From assembly GCA_013433145.1 (NCBI GenBank), contig CM024169.1:11044817-11108816 (forward strand): a DNA stretch of 64,000 nt, written 5' to 3'. Below the pieces are notes generated by a model that saw only the letters and a program-made list of their open reading frames with translations, was not told the DNA's origin and made no database searches. The stretch is from Ascaris suum. Its lineage: Eukaryota; Nematoda; Chromadorea; Rhabditida; Ascarididae. A program made the translations under genes and the position numbers. Shown here piece by piece: positions 1-15,396 of this stretch; the first letter of the stretch is position 1, and every line of letters begins with the position of its first letter.

Positions 1-2136
1 CGCTCAGTGGCAATCGCTTGCCAAGACTTCTGCCTCTCTCTGTAATCGAAAATATTGCACAAGTGAATTACGTTCGTCGGAAAATGGATCATGCATAAGA
101 CATTCTGAGAAATCACGTGAAAGTACTGGGATCGCAACCTTTGTATGAATATAAATTATGAAGTTAGATGTTAAAAATCGACACGGCATAAAACATTATT
201 ATTAGAACCGTCGCAAAATGCATCGCCATAGAACCATTTTCAAAAAATTTCTACAGGAAGTCCTTAAAGGAAGCGTCCGCAAGCGCTGCAAGAGAGAACT
301 TGTCTCAGTAAGAAGTGGAGGATGTTTGTGAAATCAGTCATTACTTTTATTCCTGTTCAAGAGAACGTTTGCAGAAGCGGCTCTGTTTTAATATGCACCC
401 CGCATCTACCCTAAAGGTTATGATGGCTGTCAGGCCGTTGCCATGTGAGGCAAACTTCGGATACCTGGCTCCAACGAAGCGAAAGCACGCAGTTTCCTTC
501 TCCGTTGTGCCTCTAACCAAGGAAAGCACCTTCTCAATTCTCAATCTCGTTTTCACTAATCTAGGTCACTGACTTTTCATCTTATAAGGGTTTATGCCCC
601 TGGTTTATGCTATGGGCATGACCAACGATTTCTCACCGAGCAGCAGCATGCGCTTTAAGCTGTTGCATTTGCTCACAGCTCATTTACTCATTGGCCTATC
701 ATCGTAATACATGATGGAAGTTGAGTGCCTAGACTATATGCTCACTCAAATGTTGGCGTCCTTGCAGTGCCATACTTCCAACCTTTCGTTTTCTCTAAGA
801 TCGTAAATAAGCAGCGAACTGAAACAGCTGAATGATTTATGTGTTTCTTAAAGCTGTCGCATTGCAACAATCATATCTAAGCTTCTACCATCAGTCAGAG
901 AAAGTGGGTTTTTAAAAGCATACTTGAGTGAAGGCCGTTCGTTTAAGTTAGAAGCTTCAGGATATTCTTTAAAAATTCTGAGAGACTGTCACGTTACTCT
1001 CATTTGCTCTAAGCAATGGAGGCGAACGTGAGGCTCCCAAAAGTCAACGAAACAACAGGGTTCAAAGTATTTCTTAGCGTCCACAAAGATAACTGCTACT
1101 TATTCTCATAATTCATCTCGGAGATATATGACATAATTCAATAGTTTTTCAGGAAATGCATCATTAAATTCTAAATCGAATCGAATGCTTACCGCATGAT
1201 ATCAGCGTTTATTCAAGATCGAACTGTATATCTGTATCAAAAAGTTAGTCGTAACGTCTGCCAAAGAAGTGCAATTTCCACTCGAAAACAGCAGATATTT
1301 AAAAATTATTTGCCATTTTAAAGCATTCGAATATAACCCCATGTGTTCGATCTTAACAGCTGGGACATAGTTAACATTTGAATTAACTGAAATTATTTAG
1401 CAGCAGATGGGTGATTTAACGGCACAGAAGTGAGTGGAATGCTCGTAGTGCTATACATCCTTGCCTCTTATATTCAAGTCTAGTGTAACTGCATAACTTC
1501 ATCAAGCTTTTATGTGCTCCTCGAAAAACAGCAGATGACAGTTCAAATAGTTGAGAAAAGAGATATACATGAAACGAGTTTCCTATGTTTGACAATTGCT
1601 ACGCTTGTGATGAGAACTTCTGTTCGCAATGAATAACATCCAATAATTTTTGTTGATAGGTTTCTTACCATTAACATTGAATTTTGCTCTAAAGGAGTCA
1701 AGCTTGATGCGAAATCGCATAATATAACTAAATTATAAGAAGCAAAATACTTTAGAATGAAGGCATAAATTTCAGCAACGAAGCAACATCAAACGACTTT
1801 GGGCATAAATATAATCTAATCTGCTTGAACTCATGCACTATATGATGAGCAATTTCATGTACACAGTGATCGCTTGAGAAGCATTTGATAAGCACGCACT
1901 ATTATTTAAGCAGATTAGCTAATCTCGACACATTTTCGTCCCGCAGTCTCAAGCGTTCTAACAACACATTGTTGCATGGCAGTTCAAAGAATAGCGTCAT
2001 AATTTATGAAAGTAAAAAACACGTTACCGATATTGATTCTGAGCGAATGTTCGCTTTCTGAAGCTAATATTTCGCAGCGAATTCTACCTCTTGCTGTTCT
2101 ACGCAATAAACAACAACGACATAATGGAACGTATTC
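1..2136. other. No gene recognised (left edge)
   Basis: AT-rich sequence without a recognisable gene. Two things stand out. Around 315-572 the base composition is richer in G and C, and both strands are open for 70-85 codons, which looks more like a repeat copy than a gene. At the extreme left, the minus strand has a good acceptor-like TTTTCGATTACAG near position 46, followed by open sequence running toward position 1. This could be the start of an exon of a gene lying outside the window, but too little is visible to call it. Confidence 0.4.
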
Positions 2137-2142
2137 TTTATT
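2137..2142 (-). terminator. Poly(A) signal AATAAA of the saposin-like gene
   Basis: A canonical AATAAA hexamer on the minus strand, about 130 bases after the stop codon of the saposin-like gene. No better hexamer was noticed between the stop and this site. Confidence 0.5.
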
Positions 2143-2273
2143 GAGGAAAAATTACAAATCACGTGAGGAGATATTTTTTTTAATGATATAGGATCAAAAA
2201 AAATAGCATAATCAGCATCGGTGACGGCAAAAGCTGTTGAGCGAAATCGCGTCTGAGCTGTTAAAACTACTTC

Positions 2274-3364
2274 TTAGGCATGAACGAGTAAATTTAGTGA
2301 ATGACGTGTACGATTTTTATGATTGATTTTGGCACAAAGCCGTAGCCGAGCACAGATGACGTTAGGGTTAAGAATTTCTTCGAGACGTTCAGTAAGCTTC
2401 TCAACTTGTTCGTCAAGCACTCTGACGCATTTCTCATATTTTTCGGATTTCTCCTTGAAAAACGCCGCACATTCGTGTTCCACTTCTTGCAGCATTTTTT
2501 TCTGCAATATTCAAATGAGATAATAACATTTCTACAACTCTTATCGGCTAATCAAAAATGACATAGAACTGTTAAATGAGTTGTTTTTCGAAGAAATGTT
2601 GTCAGAGAAGTAGGAATGATAAACGCATTCTTCGATTTTAGAAGAAGCTGGATGATAAGAAGACGCCAAGTCAAACGGATATCTCAATTGAAAGTCATCG
2701 AGTAATTCTCCGCTGACCTATACGATTGCCCATTAAGCTTTACCTTCTGGATGAGTGGAAAGAGGTAGGACTGCGCTTTTTCATAGCAAATTATACATTG
2801 CTATAGCATATCAACGGTACATTAAACGGCTTCAAAGAAGCGAAGCACAACATTGTGAATGCTTCATTCGGAATTTCCTTCGTCCCACAAATTTCACTGA
2901 AATAAACTGTGAGAGTGGAATGGAAAAAAAAAAGAATTTGAACTATGCAGATTAATGGCCCGAAAGCTTCATCGTTGTTTCCAACGATGAATATGAAAAA
3001 AAAAACGCTCATCTATTTCATTTCATTGATGTGTTCAGCTGGCAAAAGGCAAACGAATAAACGAATAATGCAACATATATAACATAGCATAATAACACGA
3101 AAGCAACCGCTTACTCCTTCATCTTTTGTCAGCAGTCACCATCGATAATTGTAGGTTCGCATGACACTAAAAGGCTCTTACCCTCAAGACACCGATATCG
3201 TAAACGATCCCTTGCATAGTTTTGATGCAAAAATCGCATACGATCCCTTCTAGGGCGCCCTGCCGCCCTAAAAGCGGCAGCACGAATTTAGCCGATGATC
3301 TGTCGATTAACGGCAAAGTGAGCAACCACAAAAGCGTGGTCGCTTTTCCACCTTTCAGCCCCAT
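2274..3364 (-). CDS. Secreted saposin-like (SapB-domain) protein, two exons
   Basis: Exon 1 is 3364-3182 (61 codons, phase 0, donor GTAAGAG). Exon 2 is 2501-2274 (75 codons plus stop, acceptor ATATTGCAG). The joined protein has 136 residues. Residues 8-25 form a hydrophobic signal peptide. Six cysteines (43, 46, 72, 86, 111, 117) have spacing CxxC-25-C-13-C-24-C-5-C, the pattern of a saposin B domain, whose helices are held by three disulfides. The segment between C86 and C111 is a long amphipathic charged helix. A basic tail of about 19 residues follows the last cysteine. Nematode saposin-like proteins (SPP/caenopore type) are usually small secreted intestinal proteins that bind or permeabilise lipid membranes, some against bacteria; whether this one does so is inference. 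A single SapB domain and this length fit the family. The intron is 680 bases. No introns split the cysteine pairs illogically, and the start follows a leader acceptor by six bases. Confidence is high for the domain and moderate for the exact intron. Confidence 0.82.
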
Positions 3365-3370
3365 TTATCT

Positions 3371-3376
3371 CTGAAA
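3371..3376 (-). promoter_or_regulatory. Probable spliced-leader acceptor of the saposin-like gene
   Basis: On the minus strand an A/T-rich run ends in TTTCAG, then six bases (AGATAA) and the ATG at 3364. TTTCAG is the nematode 3' splice consensus, and a leader accepted this close to the start is typical for trans-spliced mRNAs. An ordinary upstream 5' UTR intron would look the same. Confidence 0.6.
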
Positions 3377-6300
3377 GTTTTAATTGTGGGAACCCGACTT
3401 CGCGTGCAGAAGAAGCTGCAAGCGCCCTTTCCCTATCACTGAAGAAATATGAAAATGATGGGCGTCAATGAACACTTGAACCTAATTCTCAAAAGTCTTT
3501 TTCAAGTTCACTATCGAAAAATGCGACAGAATCAGCCATCGACAAAGTGCGTTCCAATTATATGCAATCTGCATGGAACTTTACACTCACCCATCGAATT
3601 GCTGGGAAGGAGAAGGATCATGGTGCTCCGATATGCGAGCAAATAAGGAAGGAACTTCACCGTTGGATGGTGAATTCAGAATACAATAACCGCGCAAAAT
3701 AGTGACAGTATATATATATATCGATTTGATTCACATATACAAAAATAATTTTTCAATCAATAACTAGGCATTTGAAGTACAAAGGCATGCACAGATGGGC
3801 ATTAAAAACAATATATAGTTACTCTTCACCCAATTACTCAGAACCTTTAAAACAAGGAGCCTGTAAAGGAGTAAAAACAGCTCAAATGACGAACAATGTG
3901 AGATTAACATGCCAAAGAAGTTTCTCTTTTTTTTGGGCGACTCGCCTGACGAGGTAGAATTGTTATGTGTGGTGGAAACGCCTATTTATTGGATGCTCGT
4001 TAATCCTATTAATAATAGTTCATTAATGAATACTCGTTAGTCCTTATGAACTGCAAAACGCCTGAAGCGATTTGCATAATAGTCAAGCTTTTATGTCTGT
4101 GAAAACAAACTGAGTCTATAGTATCAATGAACACTGAATTTTGTTCAGCGAATAATTTCAAGACGGCATCATCAACTCTTCGCTGACAATGAGAGGAAAA
4201 AAAATCAATCAAATGCGCTTGCCAGTGAAGTAAAAACTAAAAATTGACCCATCACCAAAATATCAACCCTTTGAGCAGAAATGCGAATCAAAACGATGCA
4301 CTTAATAATGAGGTTTTTCGAAAAAGCAATAAATTATACAAATTCTCGATTCGAGAAATCATTTTTATGCCGAATTCAAGCCATCATAGAAAAAGCAAAT
4401 TCAAAAGTTTTTCCGCTGCGCTAATTTCTCAAGTACACTACCCACCAGAAAAGATGACGAAGCGATTTAGTATAATATATTGAACGTCGATCCTTAAATT
4501 ATATGCATCAAATTATTTCAATCGCTTATAGAATTCCCAAAATGGAACTAGTGAACGCATCGAGTGCTACTCATCGCGTTATTTTTCGAGAATAGCTAAG
4601 AAAAACGTTTAGGATGAGCTAAAATTTCCTGCTAAACGCATTGCAAACGCATAATCCAAAATGAACTGACAACAACATGGTGGAAATGTCTGAAATGCAC
4701 GTAGTTATTGATTGCGAATCGAGTTTCTTGGTGCCATATGATATGAAAGTTACATTCATTTTTGTAAATTCATCGAGAAAACTGTTGATTCTTTGTTTTT
4801 TTTTTTAATCAAATGAACTGAAAAAAAAAATTAAAAATAACGCAGAACCAGTTAGAGGATGTCAATCTTAGCAACTTTTACGAAAATGCTGTCTTATATT
4901 TCTTTATGAGGACAATATAATGGTTCACTATTGTTTTCGGTTGTTTAGTAGTATACTATGAATAGAGCATATTGAAAAAAGTCCAAAATTTCGTTCACAC
5001 TTTGACTTCTCATCATTCAAATTACATTCAGATGCGTAAAAATATGATATGCATCTTGAATTAAGGCAAAAAACAGTGTTACTCTGAGAATTTGCAAAAC
5101 CAATTCACTATGATACATTATACCTTAGAAGGCATGAGATATTCTACTGCAAGTTAAGAAATTAAAGTGTTGTTCCATGTTGGTTCCCGAGAAACGTTCA
5201 CTCCTCTAATGAACTTCATCACATAATGGTAGAAGGCTCTAGTTGGATCTAAAAAAAACTTTTTCAAGTTTATAGATATCAATGCTATTAGTTGCGAAGG
5301 TTTTTTGGATTTGACTACCTGAGATGTGCAACATAGGCGACTATGGTTTTCGAGATATTTTCTTACTATATTTTTGCTCATCCTTGTTGCCGCCTAAGAG
5401 TAGCATCATAAGCACCACCAAACAAAAAATGCTTTTCAATAATAGAAAAGAAATGCACATTTCCTCTAAAAAACATTAAGCGATAAAAAGCAACGTTTAG
5501 AATCGCTTCTGAGAAAATTTTACAACAATGAAATATTTTATGAATTCATCGACGTAATTACTGCTGAATTTCATGGCCGCTACTTCATTAGGATAGAAGC
5601 TACAAATTTCTGGAAATGGTTATAGCATATCCACGATGAGAACGCTTTCTATCTCATTGAATGAAATCAAATTCCAACTAACATCCTGATATCATATTTC
5701 ATAGCAAATACCTCATTGGAAAGAAATTTATGAAATTTTTTGGCAGAACACCAGGAATAGAACTGCTGTCGAATTCCGCGAAAGAAAACACTTGCTAGAT
5801 TGCCTTCAGAAACGGAATAAACGTTACAACGCTACGAGTTTCTGAAACTTCCGTCAACGTTTTTCGGTGCTTTTGATGCGCCTCACTCGAATTCAGCCAC
5901 TGTTGTTCACATTAAAAGTGGTGTTAGGTAAAAGAGAGAGCATGCTCTCGCTTTGCTAGTCGGTCTGATTTACTATCCGAAACACAGCTTGCAAAGAATT
6001 TTTATCCCTTGCAGTATTTGAAGACAGAAAAATCAGTGAAGGTGTAACTTGAGGGTCGTGAAATAGGGAGGAGGAGTGAGGGCGATATTTGGAACCCGAG
6101 CTCAGAATCAGCCGAATATTGGTCCCGTATATTTTTTCAAGTCATTATAGTAGACCTTAGGTTTAAACACGCGGACAGTATTATAGGTGAACGTAGAAAT
6201 CTTCCACAATATGTGAATTTTGCCAAGCAAACTGAAATGAAAACAAAGGTCAATTCAAAGCTTGCCCATTTAATTCCCTTTCCTCTGGAGCGTTCTTGCT

Positions 6301-8259
6301 TCTTCGCTAGCATTTGAACGAACGCACACGCACACACACACACAAAAAAAAAAACGACTTCGAGCGTTGTGTATCTAAGAATCACAGTGCGCAATCCACA
6401 ATGATTTTTTTCTGCCGCGACTACAGTATAGAAAGTGAAGTTGCAGCAGCGCCGTCCATCCCCTGGACCCTCCATTGCAATTCTTGCAATATTTCATACT
6501 CAATTTCCATGATTATTACGATGAAAGAATTGCTTTTAAATTTTATTTATTCTAAAAGTTCTCATTGTCCTCTGTCGGAAACAAAATCGCTGGAGGGAAA
6601 GTCCTGAATATTTGTGAACAATATACTGCAACTAATAAGTGAACCCAAATGAACAATTGAAAAGCGACTAACTCGTCCTGTAAATACTAAAACCGTAACA
6701 ACGCCACAAAGTCAATGATTGTCTTTTAATGAATGCTCAAATACCTTTGCGGTAGAGGCAAGTCATAAGAAAAAATTTGCATAAAAGAATAAGGGCATTA
6801 ATCGAAGAAAATCTTCGTTGAAATGTGCATATGAAAAAGCCAAAAGGATCGCATACGATTATAGCGTAAAATTACACCAAACAGTTTTTGCGGTGTCAAC
6901 TTGGAAATTAAAGATCACAATGCTTCAAAGTGCCGACATTCGCTGGTCACTTGTGACATCATCGCAATCACTCACGACTGCAACATTTATAGCACTTCAA
7001 CGTTGCAAATGCAATCTTTTCATGTGAATCAGTTCAAATTAAAGGATCCATTATCGCTTCATTCGTCATCAATCCCTTTTGTATAACAGTGAAGTCTAGT
7101 TCCTTCCTTAGAAAGTTTTGTTGCTATTCTTTCACGAGTAAACTAAGCAGACAAAATGAATGATCTGTCTTCTTTCCGAAGAAAATACGGCAGCTCGGAA
7201 TTAATAGATATTTTTTAATTTCAGCATGCCGTCATCGCCAAAAAACGATCAGCAGAAGCAAAATGTAGTATTCATGTCTGGCTTCAGGAGATAAGCGCGC
7301 AGCAGTGGTTCGTCTAACCACACTATAAATCAACGTCGAACGAACGAATATGTTGAATGACCGAACTTATCTTGTGCTTTGATAGGATATATACTGTGGC
7401 GAAGTGTAACCAAAAGCGCATAATAGTCATGGATGACGCAGCATAACGCCAGCTCATGAAATAGTACAAATTGCAATATACAAAATATGCTTGGTATAGG
7501 CGTAGTGAAAATGTTGTGAATGTGCATTAAAAGCAGACGAGTGTGAACAAAAATTGCAAACATAGATTTAAACTGAGAATCGTAAGAAGTTATTAGGGCT
7601 TGGCGAATAACTGCCGGTGATGAACGAAAATCTCCAGTAAAAACTTTATCAGAAATCAGTACTTCATGATTTCATGAGAACATGTTGAAGCAGATCGGCT
7701 TGAGAACGGCTCTTATAACAAATTACGTTTCTAACAGTTTCTCTGAATAGCTAAGTTCTCCACCATGATTATCTAGCTAAATTTTCATTATTTAATTATT
7801 CCTCATTAGAGAAATGGGCAAACTAAAGCTTCAGAAATAAGCGATACTATGAGCTTTTCGATTCTTATTCGCCAAAATCGCCAAATTTCCTTGGAAAGTT
7901 TTCATTTCCGATGAGAAGGCACGAATTAGATGATATTCATAGAGAAATGAGAATTTAAACAAAAGGCAGGTCTTTCATGCACTTAATCTTTTCATCGCGA
8001 AGACTTTTGTGGACTTCTAAAGAGCACGCCGTAAAATAGTCATGTTGCTAATTGTAAAGGTATGTTTTCATGATGCTTTAGACAAAGAATCTTGTAATAT
8101 CGCGTTATTCTTAACATTCTCGATGTGATCGCAGATTCCATTGCATTCCCAATCACAAGAATCCCGTCATGACATCCCCACCTCTCTTAAGTTCACTTCT
8201 AGCGGCGCTTAAAGTTGACACGCGTTATATGCTTGAGACTAGCATTTTAAACAAGTCAC
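3377..8259. other. Intergenic, no gene recognised; simple repeats
   Basis: No supported gene. It contains a TA run (3709-3721), a CA-rich microsatellite followed by an A run (6325-6354), and several A/T homopolymers. One weak exon candidate lies at 7224 on the plus strand after TTTTTAATTTCAG (see findings). Longer open frames such as 6137-6475 on the minus strand are low-complexity translations across the CA repeat. Confidence 0.5.
6325..6354. repeat. CA microsatellite with A run
   Basis: A CA dinucleotide run with one G interruption, running directly into about eleven As. Confidence 0.9.
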
Positions 8260-8265
8260 TTTATT
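8260..8265 (-). terminator. Poly(A) signal AATAAA of the collagen gene
   Basis: AATAAA on the minus strand about 180 bases beyond the collagen stop codon at 8446. A nearer non-canonical signal cannot be excluded. Confidence 0.4.
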
Positions 8266-8445
8266 ATTCTGCTCGTATATTATTTCCATATATCACTTGC
8301 GTGATATAACGTCTATAACAAAACCCACATTTCGATGAAGTTTGGCGGCACTTTCATCTGCATTACGCTAACGTCACTAAAAGATTCTGGAATGTTCCTC
8401 GCAGATTGAGGAACACAAACAGATAAAAGGTGCACGAGGTGTTGA

Positions 8446-10345
<1,900 letters not shown>

Positions 10346-10350
10346 GATTG

Positions 10351-10358
10351 CTGGAGAC
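10351..10358 (-). promoter_or_regulatory. Probable spliced-leader acceptor of the collagen
   Basis: The minus strand reads GTCTCCAG, then five bases, then the ATG at 10345. The extreme closeness of an AG acceptor to the start suggests trans-splicing. The upstream frame stays open for 36 further codons to an ATG at 10453, but that extension does not resemble a collagen N-terminus, so 10345 is preferred as start. Confidence 0.45.
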
Positions 10359-13300
10359 ACCCCGTCGCTGACTTTTGAGCATCTAAATAGTTTAGGTGTT
10401 TTGTGGTCGTAGGTGTGGAACGGGGCGGGCGCAGCCGCACCCACAGAAACCACTCATTTTGATCGGTTGCTATCAATAATTAACAGGTCTTCAATTTATG
10501 CTGCTGGATTACTACTTTATTCTGAATTAGATCTTTGGGAGAAAGCTCAGACTCTGCTTCAGGGTACGAATCTTGAAGACCTCCTTTTATTGGATTCTGA
10601 ATAGAAATTTTTGCATCGTGAATAGCTTGGTTGGCTAAAAAAAAGAATTCAGTCAGCGGTCGTTGAATTCTATGGTCTGTTCACGGTTGATAACTGAGAG
10701 TTTCTTGAGACTTTACAGTAATTACCAAAGGTGTCATTCAAAGAACGCAAGAAAAGTTCATTAATTGCTGTCTACTTTGATCAGTATTTCATTAGTGAGG
10801 CAAAATCAGCTCAGATAAACGCTACCACCTCATGTGTAGTCACAACAACATCCGTATATGCATCACACGGCTTGAACATCTGATTATAAAATTTTGTACG
10901 CCGATTATACTAGCAACCAAACTGTCTTCTAAATCAAATCATCATTTGCGTTGACGGAAGAGGAAGGAAAGACCGATTTTTGTGTTGAAAGAATATAATT
11001 ATTCAGACATCATTTGTGGTGAAAAAAGGAAGTAATGCGAGAAATCACTTATCGATCGTTGAGTTCTATAATCTTTTCACTGTTGACGTCTGAAAGTTGA
11101 ACATAAGGTGATTAGCCGATAAAATATGAAGTGTGAAGAAACTTTTGCAATGCAACAAAAGACTGCAACAAAAGATTGCTAGCAGATGGTTCCATTTCGC
11201 ATATTTCTAGCGATGCCTTCGTATCATAAAAAGAAAAAACCCGTCGAAAATGTGACCTGTGAATGAAAGAACCTAAATGCAAATAAAATGTAGTGAATGA
11301 GATGGTAGTGGTATGCCATCTTTGAAGTCGTTACCGAATGGTCAACCCTAGATTATTTATTTGCAGATAGTTCAAAAAGGAAAATAAAGTCATTAGGTAG
11401 CTGCATCTCTTTCATCACCTCTGCCGCAATCGCACTATTAAAGGTGTGATTGAAGAAAGATTTCTGAACTTCCTGAATCTATCAATGGTGTCGGCACGTC
11501 TAATTTCCTTGAAATGATCATTTCTTGAACGATAGCTTAGCTGTTGCGGTGGTTTCGAACATCCTACGATTAAAAAATACTTTAGTGGCTACAAATTGAG
11601 ACGCCCTTGTACGCTGCCTCAAAAGTTGAACATTATTAAACTCAAATAATCAGTTTCTGTTTTATTTTGATCATAGAATATAAAATTTAATGACTCTCGA
11701 CAAAGCATTATGAAGTTTGAAGTTTTTTTTTTGGAATGAGAGGAGCTTGTTGAGCTAAAGGAAAAATTCAAAATGCATTTATGTAAGGCAAGAATTCTCC
11801 TAGAAAAACTTTTACTGTAAGAGTTTAGAAAGCATGTTGCTGTCCTGTAAAAGTTCAAAATATTATCAAAAAATATCCAACAAAAACAGTCTAGAGCTCA
11901 AAAAATTTCCGGGATAATTCCTCAACGTCTTCCAGATTATCAAGTCCCGATGACTCCAAAATAAGCTTGCATCAAATCCGGAACGGAACCATAACTCTTT
12001 AGACAGTATAAATACTCTAAGTGAGCAAATTAGACCGTTTTAGAGGTATCGGAAAGCAAGCAAATTTTTAAAAACATTTACAAATGCTTTTCGTGGTGTT
12101 ACAGAAATCATGTATCCCTCATAATAATTTTGAGTTTCATACAATTATAAACGGTAATTTTTTGATAATAGTTTAAGCACACTTAAGTAAAAAGCAGTTG
12201 CAGCAATGGACCGCATATTTCAAATTTCTCTTTAAATAGAGAGCGAAATTTAAGTTGAGTGAATTTTTCTGCAACAAAACTTCGGTAAGCATAGTCCGAA
12301 GTTTGCGTCAATTGGTAAAACCACCTTTTTTTTTGCGCAAACGGCCTGATGAAGGAGGAAATGAGAATGTGCGGAAGTTTGTGAAACGGAAGGCCGAAAA
12401 GAACCAAATAAAGTACACTGCTGTGGGGAGATCTGGAATGAAACAGTAGACTAGACGGTCACCAATTTTTTGGTACATTTCGTCGCAATGTATAATGCAA
12501 TGTTTGACGAGAAGGCAGTAAAGAACTGCAGTAGACAAGAAAACTTTTTTTCGAATTTTCTTCTTTAATATCAGTGCTAAAGAATTCGGCCTACTCATTA
12601 GCCAAGTTTTTATGTACGACAAACGATCATTATATAATTATTTCTGTTTGTTGTAGTAAGGAATTTTTCGCATATTTATATGTCTCGAATCGACTACTCT
12701 CAGCTCAAATAAATAAAGTAAGACTGTATGGATGTTTCCAATTAAGTCGAGGTCGAACAAGTGGAACGGACAACAGCGTCAGCCTTTTAAGCGAAATAAA
12801 CGTATGCTCACCGCAGAACCGGTTTCTCGTTAGCGAACGATCTGCGAAGAGCGCAAAAATTTGCAATGAAAAAACACTTGGAAATAAAAGTGTAATGTTT
12901 AATGAGCTGAATTTAATTGCTAAAAAAACTGGGTTCATCAGAACTTGAAAATGACAAATTAATAGCACTTGGATGTTATTTCTTCTTAATAAGAAATGCT
13001 TGATTTAGTGAAGAATCAACAATTTCATAGCGATATGCTAAATTTGCTCATAAGCATGCATCTATGAGTTTCTCGATTCAGAAATTTTCAATTTTCGATG
13101 TTGTTTTCGGTGAGTAAATAAGTGAAATGCATAAAATAAAACAAAATGACTAGATGAGCAATAGACTGATACACTTTTCCACTTATTTATGAGTGTAGAA
13201 ATATCATTGCACATAAAATTTTTCAATGTTTTCATTAACGGTAGTTGATAATCTAGAAGTTTACCTAAGCCTACTATGGGCATCAGATATTAGTGCAATC

Positions 13301-15396
13301 GTTTAGCACGATGTCAATTATATTCTTCGAGCTTTTCTAGCAATTTTGTTTCTTCGTTCTGTAAAATTCATTATACTTTCAAGAAAACTTTGCTGCAACT
13401 ATGACATTTTTGCAATTACAAAAAATTTCAAATCGCATTTCAAGTCAACTTGAATTCGGGATGCGAGTTTCTTGGGACGCAGAGACTCGCTATGGACTGA
13501 TTGATAGGATGTGTGATTTCATAAATGAGGTGTTTATATTTAAGTGGTCCTAAGAAATTTGAAATTTAAAACTTGCGATGTTTACGAGATAAAGAACGTA
13601 AGAACGGATTTATGTATTGTGGCATTACGGTGGAGGAATATTTGAAAATTTGCATTTCTACAATAGGAGCTTTCGACGGTGCATTCGATGAATTGACGCA
13701 ATGTTGCTCCGAATAGAGTATTCTTATTCTCTTCTGCGAATATTTAGACCTACAAATATTTTAGAAATATGCAAATAAATAAGTACAGTCATTCTAAATT
13801 AAAACATCGAGTTAAACTGCATCTAAAATGGGAAATCTGTGCGGAATTTTCATCAAATCTGAAGTTTTTCTTGTATGTTTCACTCAATGAATTTGCATAT
13901 GAAAGCTTCTCCATCAAAGCATTTGTCGTTTCGATTATGTAGCAATAAAAAGATCGCTCTCAGAATTTCTATCGGATTTCGATGGCTTTTATTTTAGCAG
14001 ATCAGCGCATCATCTTTTTTTATTGCATTCAACTTTCAGCAGTATTTTATTTTTGGAGTTTTCATTCAACAAATCAGCAGCCCATTTTCATTCAACTATT
14101 GCATTTTGGAAGGTGGAGCCACCCCCGCGAAGGAAAGTCGTTTTTGGAAATTGGGATTTGAAGAATTATCACAGCCTGAGAACTCCAACACCTGAGAGGA
14201 TGAGGGTCTCTTAAAGCTCCACTGTTGTTTCGAAAATGGCTGAATCTCTTTCTTGAAAACTCTGATAATGATGCCGGAGCGTGATCATAATGAACTAATT
14301 GAATTTTCATTGATAACATCGATATTCTTTGTTTAGCTTATCATGCAACATTTTCTCATTATTTTCGCTTTTATGTTGAAAATGATGCATTGTTTGTGAA
14401 GAAACCTTCTCAACAGGCTCACTTAAACACCATTTCTCTTCAACTCATGAAATAAAATCATTCTCCCATTCTCTCTTCCTCATTTCTCCCTCATCCATAT
14501 CATCACCATGTCACTTCTTCGAGTTATTTCAGTTCGTTTCAATTAATTCCTTTTGCAACTGCATTGCGTCACTATGTGTATGTTGTTTGTTTTTGTTGTT
14601 TAGTGTTCGTTTATTACGCTGTAATTGTTTTATAATAAAAAATTAAGCAGCAAAATTGTTTGTTCATGGATCACGATTATTGGCTTCATTTCATTGTTCG
14701 CAACAAATTGACAAATGTGTTTAACACTGTGAAATGGTGATCGTGTCGACACTGAGCTATCAATTATGGCGGTTTCCTTCTGAATCCTTCATCGTGGAAA
14801 GCGAATAAAATAGAAGTGCGAATAGCTCTTGAAGAAGCTCACGAATTTCGACAACGTGTTTGAAAGCATTTTGTAATGAATACTCGAATTAGTTGCGCTG
14901 TAGTGCTTCACCGATGAATGTGGCTATTCTAAGACATCTTTCTCAAACGTTCGATTTTCTTTAGCAGTCTCAATCCTCTTTAAAAGTTTGCACTAGTTAC
15001 GTATATTATTATTCCAATACCTTTGATGTTTTTATGTTCATAGGAGATGAGGAAATAGCAATTAGCTCTAAAATAAAACATAAAAAGCAACACCGAATAA
15101 ACTCATTAGCACTACCTGGAGGCAGATGATTGCTAAATTTTTATCGAGGCATTCGTTTTTCCTATACACCAATAGATCATGCCAGCAAGTCTAAAAAGTT
15201 CGCAATTATTCAGAAGTACGTGTGCATATAAAGTCAGCAAATGAAGAAGAGGCTGACGGTATGCGAGATTCGTCATTTCCGGTCATCTAACTGACCACTT
15301 CACAAGCGCTGAAGAAATAATAGATATGCACAATAAAGTCTTCATTCTAATGATCCAGCCCCTCACTTTATCCTTTCAGAAAAGTTGCTCGGCATA
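10359..15396. other. Intergenic, no gene recognised
   Basis: No supported gene. A diverged direct repeat of about 46 bases occurs at 10659-10704 and 11055-11100 (about 34 of 46 positions identical by eye). The collagen promoter must lie at the start of this stretch on the minus strand, but no TATA box or recognised factor site was identified. Open frames around 12.2-13.0 kb and 14.0-14.3 kb have no recognisable protein features. Confidence 0.45.
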
